40,492 nt of DNA from an uncultured Schlesneria sp. Its GTDB lineage: Bacteria; Planctomycetota; Planctomycetia; Planctomycetales; Planctomycetaceae. This document shows, in pieces, positions 10,497-19,400 of the stretch. A program made the translations under genes and the position numbers. Under the pieces are notes generated by a model. The model was not told the origin of the DNA, searched no databases, and saw only the letters and a list, made by a program, of their open reading frames with translations. The stretch covers positions 1-40,492 of the forward strand of contig CAILLA010000247.1 of NCBI GenBank assembly GCA_903834925.1, written 5' to 3'. The stretch's first letter is position 1; each line of letters begins with the position of its first letter.

Positions 10497-11175
10497 GTTC
10501 CAAATATTAAGAAAGGATCTATGTTTTTCTATTGACGGCACACAACGCTTCTTGTATTTTTATGTAGTTATTTTGCTGGAAGGCGAAGAAGTCCGCGAGG
10601 CGGCGAGAAAGTAGAGCATAGAACGTTGAGAGTAGAAAAATCAGGACATCGGTTTCGTTTCTTGGTCTGGTCTACTTACCATTTTCCAGCTCAATCACTT
10701 TCTGGCCGCTTCGGCCCGGCTCGCCTGGATTTCTGAAACCCAAACTTGACGACGACAATTGATCTTTGACAATTTGGAATGAATTAAAAACGGATCGAGC
10801 CGAAGCGGCTAGAAAGTTGTTTTGAGAGAGAGTTGAAAGTAGACAGATCAGGGAGTGGATTTCCTTTCTTCGTGTACTTTTCCCTTGCTTCAGATCAACT
10901 CGCCAGCCAGCCGTCTCGACTGACCTCGCCGTCGTTTTCGGCGGAGGGCGATCCGTGCGGGTTCGTTGTTTGCCCGCAGGATTCAGCGTGGAGCGTGGAA
11001 AATTCAAGAAAACTCCGAGGACCGACATCCTCGGCTCGTCAGGGAGGAATAACGGGATTCGAACTTGATCGAAGTCGGTCGAACTTGATCGAACTCGAAC
11101 GCGGCAAAAACTTGACAAAAACTCTACGAATTACGAGGAATGGTCGAAGTCGATCGAACTTGGTCGAACTTTGAC
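10497..11175 (+). repeat. Composite dispersed repeat, left copy (inverted relative to right copy)
   Basis: Bases from about 10497 to 11175 align as reverse complement with about 37600-38126. Matching landmarks in order are TTCCAAA..TTAAGAAA with TCTATTGAC, GTTTCGTTTCTTGGTCTGGT, GATCTTTGACAATTTGG with ATTAAAAACGGA, TTTTGAGAGAGAGTTGAAAG, and a 3' module of repeated GATCGAAGTCGGTCGAAC-type units (11054-11160). Inside this copy two related units of about 205 bp lie in tandem (from about 10597 and about 10799), each carrying a GAGAAAG/TAGAAAG start and a GTAGA..ATCAGG..GTTTC/TTTCC..CTACTT/GTACTT core. The left copy has roughly 150 bases (about 10880-11030) that I cannot match in the right copy. 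No transposase or convincing gene lies inside. Confidence 0.8.
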
Positions 11176-11232
11176 ATCAAATTCTGTGACGAATTGGTGA
11201 TCGTCGAAATGCTCTGGATCAATTTCCTGCGA

Positions 11233-11292
11233 CGCTTGAAGAGATCGGGCTGAACGCCCGATCCGCCTGCGCCGATGGCTGCGGGTTAAACT
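11233..11292 (-). repeat. REP-like hairpin repeat, left copy
   Basis: On the minus strand this reads from GTTTAACCCG through GGCGCAGGCGGATCGGGCG to CCGATCTCTTCAA, closely matching the plus strand at 36939-36996. It contains a perfect 8-bp stem with a 5-base loop (11243-11250 with 11256-11263). It sits beside the composite element in both locations, in the same relative order, so both belong to one inverted arrangement. Confidence 0.75.
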
Positions 11293-11380
11293 AAGAAATC
11301 CTGGCGGCTATTTTTGGATTTTGAACGCCTGCGTTCGTTGTTAGTAATGTCGGCTTCTGACCAGCAACAGACGTATTTTC

Positions 11381-11400
11381 GCACGGGCTGAAGCCCATGC
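11381..11400 (-). repeat. Short hairpin at the RND stop codon
   Basis: On the minus strand the sequence GCATGGGCTTCAGCCCGTGC follows immediately on the RND stop codon and forms a nearly perfect stem with one G-T pair and a four-base loop. It could help terminate or stabilise the efflux mRNA. There is no T-run, so it is not a classical terminator. Confidence 0.5.
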
Positions 11401-14400
11401 TACGGAAGAGGCCGTTTCGCCGTCACGACTGATTGATAAATCAGTTTTCGAATCGGGGCCAGTGTCAGTCCGTCCATCAGCACGCTTCCGATTCGCCCCA
11501 CGATACCACTCGACAAGAGTTTCCAGTCGGACATTTTGTCGATGACGTAGAAGAACACGGGCGTCAGGAAGATGCCGAAAATGGTGACTCCTAACATGCC
11601 GCTGAACACGGCTGTGCCTAATGCCTGACGCATCTCGGCACCAGCCCCGCGTGCAACGACCAGAGGAACCACTCCCAATATAAATGCGAACGACGTCATC
11701 AGGATCGGTCGCAATCGTAATTCGCATGCTTGTAGTGTTGCAGCACGGCGTTCCGTTCCTTCATCACGTCGGTATTTGGCAAACTCGACGATCAGAATTG
11801 CGTTCTTGCAGGCGAGACCGATCAACACGATGAACCCGATCTGGGTAAACAGGTTGATGTCCATTTTTCCGATGGCTACGCCCGTGATCGAGCTTAAAAC
11901 ACACATCGGCACGACCAGAATGACCGCCAGTGGTAGCGACCAGCTTTCATAAAGGGCCGCGAGAACCAGAAACACGAAGACCACGGACAGTCCGAAGACG
12001 ATCATCCCCGTATTTCGAACAAGCTGCTCCAGGAACGTGATTTCCGTCCATTCCAGCGCCATCGAATCTGGCAACTCACGACGACAGACCGCTTCCACTT
12101 GTTGAATGGCCTGACCACTGCTGAAGCCTGGCTTGATGCCGCCGTTAATGGGTGCCGAGGGATACATGTTGTATCTCGTCAACACGAGGGGCGAACTGAT
12201 CTCACGAACAGAGGCGATCGAGCCGATCGGAACCATTTCGCCGAGTCGATTGCGGACTCGCAATTTTCCCACGTCGTTAATCTGATCGCGGAACTGAATA
12301 TCAGCCTGAACGACAACTTGCCACGTTCGGCCAAAGCGATTGAAGTTGTTGACGTAGCGGGACCCGAGATACGACTGGAGCGTCCCGAACACATCATTCA
12401 AATTGATTCCCTGCGTCAGGCACTCCTTGCGATTGATATCGACGAAAAGTTGCGGGGAATTGGCTTTGTAAACGGTAAACATCCCGGCTAACGCAGGTTC
12501 CTTGTTACCCATCGCCACGATGTTGTCAGTCTGTTGCTGCAGGGCCTGAAGACCCGCCTCGCCTCGATCTTCGATCATCAGTTTATATCCACCGGCACGG
12601 CCGAGGCCGTTGACGGCTGGCGGGGGGAATACATTGATGACCGCTTCTGGGATTTCCGCAGCAATTCGTTGATTCAGCGTCTTGAGAATACTCATCGCCG
12701 ATTTTTCCGGCATACGGCGTTCATCGAATTGCTCAAGAATGATGAACATCGTGCCAAAATTCGAACCGTAGGCGCTGAGAACAAATGCGTTTCCGGCGAC
12801 CGAGTTCACGTGATGAACACCCGGAGTTGAAAGAGCAATCTTCTCGATCTTTGAGACGACCTCTCGTGTTCGAATGGCCGACGACGAATCCGGGAGTTGC
12901 ACCGCAGCGAGAAAATAGCCTTTATCCTGTGAAGGAATAAACCCGCTGGGCAGTTGCGTGTATCCCCAATAGGTGAGTCCCAGCAGTCCCACATAAACAA
13001 TCAGTACAAGTACGGGGACTCTCAGCATTCGTCCTACGAGAGAGAGATAAACCCTGGTCGAAGCCTTGAAAACGTAATTGAAAAGCCTGAAAAACCAACC
13101 GAGGAAAAAGTCAATCACGACGGTCAGCCAATCGGGTTTGGCTGATTTCGGTTTCAACATCAGTGCCGCAAGAGCCGGGCTGAGCGTCAGTGAATTAAAC
13201 GTCGAAATAATTGTGGAAATCGCGATCGTGAGTGCAAATTGCCGGAAGAAAAGGCCGACGATCCCGCTTAGGAATGCACAGGGAATGAAGACGGCACTTA
13301 AAACCAGACCGACCGCGATGACGGGCCCGGAAACTTCCTGCATCGCCCAAATCGCGGCTTCACGAGGGGCGAGACCTTTTTCGATATAATGCTCGACCGC
13401 TTCCACGACCACGATGGCGTCATCGACGACAATCCCAATCGCAAGGACCAATCCGAAGAGCGTCAGATTGTTAATGCTGAACCCGGTCATCGCCATCGCA
13501 GCAAATGTTCCGATGATTGCCACGGGAACTGCGATCAACGGAATTAAGGCTGCCCGCCATCCTTGAAGAAAGACAAGCACGACGATCGCCACGAGAATGA
13601 TCGCATCGCGCAATGTTTTAATGACTTCAAAAATCGATTCTCGAATGAACGGAGTCGTGTCGTATCCGATCTCGTACTCAACCCCTTCGGGGAAGTCTTT
13701 CTTCAATTCATCCATCTTTGCTTTGACCGCATCGGCCGTTTTCAGCGCGTTGGCGTCAGGGAGCTGAAAGATGGCCAGTCCGATCGTCGGCTTTCCGTCG
13801 AACGTATTCGTGATGTCCTGCGATCGCGCACCGAGTTCGACTCGACCAATATCGCCAATGACGAGTAGATCGCCGCCTGGGTCTGATCGAACGACGACCT
13901 GTTCGAATTCTTCCACCGTCGACAAACGACCGAGAACGTGCAATGGCATTTCGTGATAGGCCGCTTCACCCAGGGATTTGTCAGGTGCCGGGGCTTGTCC
14001 GATGTGGCCTGCCGCAACTTCGAGATTCTCTTCACGCAACGCCTGGACAACATCGCCGACGGTCAAATTCAACGTCGCGAGTTTGTCAGGGTCGACCCAG
14101 ATTCGCATGCTGTAGTCTCGCTGACCAAACAGCAGCACTTCGCTGATTCCCGGCAAGCGAGACAATTCGTCCCTGGCATGCATTAACGCAAAGTTGCTGA
14201 GGTAAAGCTGGTCGTATCGCCTGTTTGGTGAGTTGATGCTTACGGTCAGCAGAATGTCAGGCGACCGCTTCTTCGTGGTGACGCCTGTTTGCCGGACGAC
14301 GTCAGGCAACTGCGGAAGTGCTAGACTGACGCGATTCTGCACCATGACCTGTGCGAGATTGAGATCGGTTCCCGGCTTGAATGTCACTGTCAGAGTGTAC

Positions 14401-14663
14401 GAACCGTCGCTGGTGCTTTGCGACGACATATACAGCATGTTTTCCACGCCGTTGACCTGCTGTTCGATCGGTGCAGCAACAGTTTGAGCAACCACCTGGG
14501 CACTGGCACCGGGGTAATTACAGTCGACCTGTACGGTCGGCGGGGCGACCGGAGGGTATTGAGCGATAGGTAGACCAAAGAAGGCGATCCCGCCTGCCAG
14601 CACGATCAGAATTGACAATACGCTGGCAAAAATTGGTCGATCGATAAAAAACCGCGAAAACAT
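11400..14663 (-). CDS. RND efflux permease, HAE1 (AcrB-like) family
   Basis: The 1087-residue protein is a full-length inner-membrane proton-driven drug/solute exporter of the AcrB type (family about 1030-1060 residues). The N-terminus MFSRFFIDRPIFASVLSI and the first periplasmic segment (LPIAQYPPVAPPTVQVDCNY) are typical of HAE1. Proton-relay residues are present: the Asp pair in GIVVDDAIVVVEAVEHYI at 414-415 and the Lys in ACKNAILIVEFAK at 953. Twelve membrane segments are expected and visible as two sets of six around two large periplasmic loops. The gene lies 80 bases downstream of the adaptor gene and is probably co-transcribed. No TolC-like channel gene is present. The start ATG has no clear ribosome site. 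The substrate cannot be read from sequence. Confidence 0.96.
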   Translation of the reverse strand: MFSRFFIDRPIFASVLSILIVLAGGIAFFGLPIAQYPPVAPPTVQVDCNYPGASAQVVAQTVAAPIEQQVNGVENMLYMSSQSTSDGSYTLTVTFKPGTDLNLAQVMVQNRVSLALPQLPDVVRQTGVTTKKRSPDILLTVSINSPNRRYDQLYLSNFALMHARDELSRLPGISEVLLFGQRDYSMRIWVDPDKLATLNLTVGDVVQALREENLEVAAGHIGQAPAPDKSLGEAAYHEMPLHVLGRLSTVEEFEQVVVRSDPGGDLLVIGDIGRVELGARSQDITNTFDGKPTIGLAIFQLPDANALKTADAVKAKMDELKKDFPEGVEYEIGYDTTPFIRESIFEVIKTLRDAIILVAIVVLVFLQGWRAALIPLIAVPVAIIGTFAAMAMTGFSINNLTLFGLVLAIGIVVDDAIVVVEAVEHYIEKGLAPREAAIWAMQEVSGPVIAVGLVLSAVFIPCAFLSGIVGLFFRQFALTIAISTIISTFNSLTLSPALAALMLKPKSAKPDWLTVVIDFFLGWFFRLFNYVFKASTRVYLSLVGRMLRVPVLVLIVYVGLLGLTYWGYTQLPSGFIPSQDKGYFLAAVQLPDSSSAIRTREVVSKIEKIALSTPGVHHVNSVAGNAFVLSAYGSNFGTMFIILEQFDERRMPEKSAMSILKTLNQRIAAEIPEAVINVFPPPAVNGLGRAGGYKLMIEDRGEAGLQALQQQTDNIVAMGNKEPALAGMFTVYKANSPQLFVDINRKECLTQGINLNDVFGTLQSYLGSRYVNNFNRFGRTWQVVVQADIQFRDQINDVGKLRVRNRLGEMVPIGSIASVREISSPLVLTRYNMYPSAPINGGIKPGFSSGQAIQQVEAVCRRELPDSMALEWTEITFLEQLVRNTGMIVFGLSVVFVFLVLAALYESWSLPLAVILVVPMCVLSSITGVAIGKMDINLFTQIGFIVLIGLACKNAILIVEFAKYRRDEGTERRAATLQACELRLRPILMTSFAFILGVVPLVVARGAGAEMRQALGTAVFSGMLGVTIFGIFLTPVFFYVIDKMSDWKLLSSGIVGRIGSVLMDGLTLAPIRKLIYQSVVTAKRPLP

Positions 14664-14743
14664 AAAGGGACTCGTTATGGGAAAGTCGCGATGATTTCAT
14701 CGGGCCATTCGGCCACAAAGGCTACGTAGAACGTAAAGCGACT

Positions 14744-16021
14744 TTAAGGCTTCGACGTTGTCCCCTTTGCTTCGGCAGTTGCTTTTGTCTCTATCGAACC
14801 TGGGCTCTTCGGTACCGCTTCCGGTGGCTTCTCACTCTTTTCGTCTTTGACTTCCGTTTGTTTGATTGTGACTTTCACGCCCGCCCGTACTCGTTGTAAT
14901 CCCGAAACAACAACCTGGTCCTTGGGACCAAGCCCCTCTTCAATCACTCGTCGTCCTTCTTTGAGCATTCCAATCTTCACACGTCGATATGTGACTTTGT
15001 CTTCGTCGTCGAGGACATAGACAAATCGCTGCCCCTGGTCAGAACCAAGCGATTCTTCCGGAACCAGAATGGCAGGATGCGGGTTACCAATCGGAACGTG
15101 CAGGCGAATGAACATCCCCGGGGTTAATAACAAGCTGTCGTTCCCGACCGTTGCTCGCAATCGCAAGGTCCCTGTCGTATTGGAAATATGATTGTCCAGA
15201 AAATCGATTTCACCCTGTCGCAAGAATTCGGTTTCGTCGGCGAGCGCGAACAAGACCTGGTATTTCGAGTCGCGCGGAGACGGGATTTTTCCTTCGCGGA
15301 TCAATCGTTCCACTCTTAAGATCGTTCGTTCGTCAATATCGAAGTACGCGTAGATGGGATTCAGCGACATGACGGTCACAAGCGGCGTGTCATCCGCTTT
15401 GACGAGGTTTCCAGGATCAACAAGACGGCGACTGATTCGACCTGTGATCGGCGAAGTAATTTTGGTGAATTCGCAATTGAGCGATGCAAGACGCTGCGTT
15501 GCTTCCAGAGCCTCAAGCGCCGCTTCGGCTTCCGATCGGTCTGCAGAAATCAGATCGAGTTCTTCTTGCGTCGTATTCTTGGTGAGGAACAGTTTGCGAG
15601 CCCGTTCTTCCTGACGCTTCAACCGTTCGAATCTCGCTCTCGCTTGGGCGACACTCGCGGTTGCGCGTGCAAGTTCGGCTTCATAGGGCCGGGCGTCAAT
15701 GTGAAACAGTAATTGCCCTTCCTGGACGTTATCGCCGTCTTTAAACAGGGCCTTGTCCAGATATCCACTGACCCGCGATCGGACCTCGACAGATTCTCTC
15801 GCGACAAGTCGCCCGGTTGTTTCTTCAAACTCCTGCACTTCTTCCGTAACAGGAAAGGCAACCGTGACCTCGGGAGGCTTGGGAGCAACAGGCGGCGGTG
15901 CTACCTTCTGACAACCGCTGCCCAGACCAAACGCCAAGAGGCTGATGCCACAGAGGAATTTCAAACCGTAGCGAGCTGTGGCGATCGCTCTGACGTTCGA
16001 GTCAATGTCGTAATGTGGCAT
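14744..16021 (-). CDS. RND periplasmic adaptor (membrane fusion protein)
   Basis: The 425-residue protein is the adaptor that bridges the RND permease to an outer-membrane channel. The N-terminus has a hydrophobic signal ending in LGSGCQ, with Cys37 a probable lipid-attachment site, so it is likely a lipoprotein. Next come a proline-rich linker, the barrel/lipoyl half FEETTGRLVARESVEVRSRVSGYL, an alpha-helical hairpin (about 125-185, rich in Ala/Arg/Glu), the matching lipoyl half ITSPITGRISRRLVDPGNLV, and a beta-barrel domain (VMSLNPIYAYFDIDE). The C-terminus is a Lys/Glu/Pro-rich tail of about 35 residues. It precedes the permease in the same orientation, the usual adaptor-permease order. 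Confidence 0.95.
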   Translation of the reverse strand: MPHYDIDSNVRAIATARYGLKFLCGISLLAFGLGSGCQKVAPPPVAPKPPEVTVAFPVTEEVQEFEETTGRLVARESVEVRSRVSGYLDKALFKDGDNVQEGQLLFHIDARPYEAELARATASVAQARARFERLKRQEERARKLFLTKNTTQEELDLISADRSEAEAALEALEATQRLASLNCEFTKITSPITGRISRRLVDPGNLVKADDTPLVTVMSLNPIYAYFDIDERTILRVERLIREGKIPSPRDSKYQVLFALADETEFLRQGEIDFLDNHISNTTGTLRLRATVGNDSLLLTPGMFIRLHVPIGNPHPAILVPEESLGSDQGQRFVYVLDDEDKVTYRRVKIGMLKEGRRVIEEGLGPKDQVVVSGLQRVRAGVKVTIKQTEVKDEKSEKPPEAVPKSPGSIETKATAEAKGTTSKP

Positions 16022-16490
16022 ACAGTGAAACCTAGAAACGCCCGTCGTTCAGGCTGGCGTGAGGTAGTAAGTCCGGAAGGAATGCAGCGGGTAATACGGA
16101 GGTTGACTTATCTTAGGCGGTACAGCCACCGCACAGCAACCGGAATACGTTTCGACGCCGTTGCTTTTGTCTCGCACTTTCCCAAATGGAAAAGAAAATG
16201 CCATAAGGAAAAGAAAATGTTTTGATGTCGCAGTCGGGATAAACTGCTTCACAGCGAACAACTCTCTGAACCTGACATCAAGTGAAGTCGAATCCCACGT
16301 CCGAGGTGATCGCTCGGACAAAGACATTTAGGATTTTTTGGCCGCAGATGCACTCGGAGCCACACAGGGGAAGCTTTGAAACACAGCCGCTCTGTGTTTC
16401 AGACTCTTCGTGTGTCTCGAATTGGGTTTCAGGCCAAGCTTGCACAACGAGGCTCGGCGTCTGTCTCTGGCCAAACTTCTTCGCTTCTCG
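16022..16490. other. Intergenic region upstream of the efflux operon
   Basis: About 470 bases lie between the start of the adaptor gene and the stop of the large dehydrogenase gene, both on the minus strand. It should hold the efflux promoter. I see no convincing gene, no regulator gene of the TetR or two-component type, and no strong hairpin. A near-duplicated phrase ATGGAAAAGAAAATG / AAGGAAAAGAAAATG occurs around 16186-16218. Confidence 0.5.
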
Positions 16491-19400
16491 CTATTTCTGG
16501 TCGACTTTCTTCAACAGCCGAAGGTAGTCAACTCCCACCATATAGCCTTTCGCGGCATTTGGATTGGTTCCGATGATTTGCAGGCCGAGCTTGTGCGTTC
16601 CCGCGGTCAACTTTTTCGGACCGTATGACTGCACACCCGTCGTCACGACATCGACATCGTAACAATCGACTGGGCCACCCAAGGCTTCGCCATCGATCAT
16701 CAGTTGGACGATCCCGTAGTCGCGAGCCATCGTCAGGACAATTTCGATGTCATAAGCACCGTCGGCTGTGACGGGAAACTCTAGTTCGAGTCGTGCACCG
16801 GGAGCCGCACCGGTCCACCACAGATGATCGGTGCCCGACCATTTGTCTTTGGGAAAGCCACCCATCCCTTGGCTCGCAGCATTTCCGCCGGTCTTGCCGA
16901 CGATCTTCATCGCTTCCCCTTCCAGGGCGTTCGGCACTTTTCCGGTTTTCGGATCGATCGGAGCTTTGGGGCCTCGCAACGAGACCTGATTGGGAGTTCC
17001 AAGATAGGCGATCAGGTCGCGTTGCTCGTTCGGAGTTAACTGATTTAACTGCCCTTCGGGCATCAGTGACAACTCCGAGAGCTTTCGGTCATCGATATCT
17101 GTTTTTGCCACGACGACCGTGTCGTTAATCGTACGCAACGTGACCGCGCTATCGGTCTCTTTCTGGATCAGACCTGAGATCACTCGGCCGTCATGAGTGG
17201 CGATGATCGTCATTCGATAGTCCTTACCGACGATCGCCGACGGATCGAGAATGTTCTCAAGGAGGTAATCGATGTTCGCACGGTTTGACCCTGTGATATC
17301 AGGGCCAATTTTGCCCCCTTCGCCAAATAACAGATGACAGGCCGAACAGGTTTTCGCGAACAGTCGGCGACCGTTACTGAGATCTGCCGTCTTCAACTGA
17401 GCGGGTGTAAATGCTGTTTTGTATTTGGCGATGAGTGCCAGCTTATCGCTGGCGGTCGGTCGAATCTCACCCCAGACGGATTTGATCCGTTTACCGAGCG
17501 ATTCATCTTTGAACCCGAGCAATTGCTGCACGTGATAAGCATGCACGTCGGTTCGGGCGACGTCACCTTTTTCAATCGCGTCGAATAGCTTTGCCGCGTA
17601 GGTCGGTCGTCCGACGAGCGTATTAATGGCATCTCGTTTTTCGCTGTCGGTCAGTTTTCCATACCGGGACAGGATCGCCGGCGGAATCTTAGTGTCGTCG
17701 TACGCCGCCAACGCCCGGATTGCCGAGCCTCGCAGTGCCGTGTCGTCCAATGTGGCGAGGATCGCTCCGGCAGCTTCAGAATCTCGCCCTTTCACGATTA
17801 GTTCTAGCGCCCGCTGACGCTGGTCCAATGGTGACTTGGTATCAGCCAGGATTGAACGCATCCGAGGCAGGATTCGCTTATCACCAAACGCGACCGCGAT
17901 CTGATCCGCTTTTGTCCGGATCTTAGCGTCATCGGTTTTGAGGAGTTTTTCATAGGCAGGAGTCCAGGCAGAAGGCTGCGGAATGTTGACTCGCCCTTCA
18001 AACGCCTTGTTGATTTCGTCGAGTAACATCGTCGTGGTGCCCGGTTCGGAGGATTCCGACAACCATGCAACAGCAGCGTCCAACGGTTCGTTTGTTGATG
18101 CGGCACGGCGAACGATGAATCGAGCCACCTTTTCGATTTTGGCCGATTTGGCAATCGAGATGGCTCGTGCGGGGTCAGCGGCGACAAGTGGCTCGACGCC
18201 GTACCAGATCACCAGCGGCAGGTTGTGATCATTGGAATCTTCACCATGAGACAACAACGCTTCTGCCAATGACCAGCGTTGATCCAGCGGCAGTCGTTGC
18301 AATGCCGACGCCAGATAGAGTCGGACGACCGGTGACGGATCGCTCTTTGCCAAATCGGTCATCAATAACAAAAATGAAGGCGACGCTGTTCGATCTTCCA
18401 ATTCAAGTTGAACGCCCCACGCTCGAAGGTATTCGCTTTCAGGTCCTGCGGCGAGAAGCATTAATTGCGTCCAATCGGAGTTGATCCCGTAAAGCGAATG
18501 GATTGTCCACAAAATACGCAACTTTTGTGCGACACCATCAGCCGTTTTTAATTTGGATTGCAGGATCGAAGGAACCTGATCTGCAGTGTCGCCGAGGAAT
18601 TTCCTCGAACTGGTTTGAGCTTCGGCCATTTGCTCCTGCAGCAGATGGCGAGCCATTCGAACATACCATTCGTTGGGATGGTCAAGCAGATCAAGCAATC
18701 CTTGCAGATTACCGCTGCTGAGAGTCTTCAGCGCCTTTTGCTGAGCTTCCTTTGTGGCCTTATCGACATTGCCATAAGCGATGTTATAGACCCGGCCATT
18801 TGTTCGATCCCAGATTTCGGGATTGGTGCGGTGACAGGCGTTCTTGTCGTACCAGTCGATCAGATAGACCGAACCATCCGGTCCGTACTTAAGATTAATT
18901 CCACGGAACCAGCGGTCATTAGCGATCATCGTATCGGGCGCACGTTTGCCGATGTAACCCGAGCCTGATGGCTCTAAAAGACACTCGTTGATCCGATTGC
19001 CATGCACATTGTGCATATAGATTTGATTTCGATATTTCGCCGGCCAATTGTCGCCAAGGTAAATCATCGCTCCGCAATGAGCGTGGCCTCCTCCGGCGGC
19101 AAGCGTGTCAGCGGGAGCGTGTGGCTCGTGGCCCCACCAGGCGTGATCGGCAAGATTCCCGACGTAATGGGCGTGGTCGGCAATCGTTTTGATGTCGTCA
19201 AAGGTATAGGGGTTGAAGTGTTGCCCACCCTGACGGTGATAACGGCCCCCCTGCACCATGTGCCACAAGTGTGGTATCACGCAGGCCGTAATAAACGCCT
19301 GACCGCGATCGTTAAAATCGACTCCCCACGGGTTACTCGTTCCGTGTGAAAAGACTTCGAATTGATGGCGTGTCGGATGGTAACGCCAGACACCCGCGTT

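Larger units (their letters stand above)
9716..11399. other. Gene-poor repeat region between DUF1501 and RND genes
   Basis: I find no convincing gene in these 1.7 kb. Open frames of 60-148 codons exist on both strands but have repetitive or low-complexity content and overlap the repeats. Contents in order: direct repeat copy 1, the perfect inverted repeat, about 320 bases with nothing recognised (10028-10349), direct repeat copy 2, the composite element at about 10497-11175, a small REP-like hairpin at 11233-11292, and a GGGCT..AGCCC hairpin next to the RND stop codon. Confidence 0.7.

Noticed and set aside
11054-11066. T-loop-like word GTTCGAATCCC (minus strand) and GTTCAAATCCC at 37721-37731, as in tRNA 3' ends
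   Set aside because: Both lie in the composite repeat; no acceptor, anticodon or D-arm can be built around them. I keep it only as a curiosity: the element might once have been tied to a tRNA 3' end.
10672-11118. 148-codon minus-strand frame in the composite element
   Set aside because: No equivalent frame is intact in the inverted copy at 37600-38126, and the composition is repeat-like.
14664-14743. Third small gene between adaptor and permease
   Set aside because: The 80-base gap is too short and has no suitable frame.
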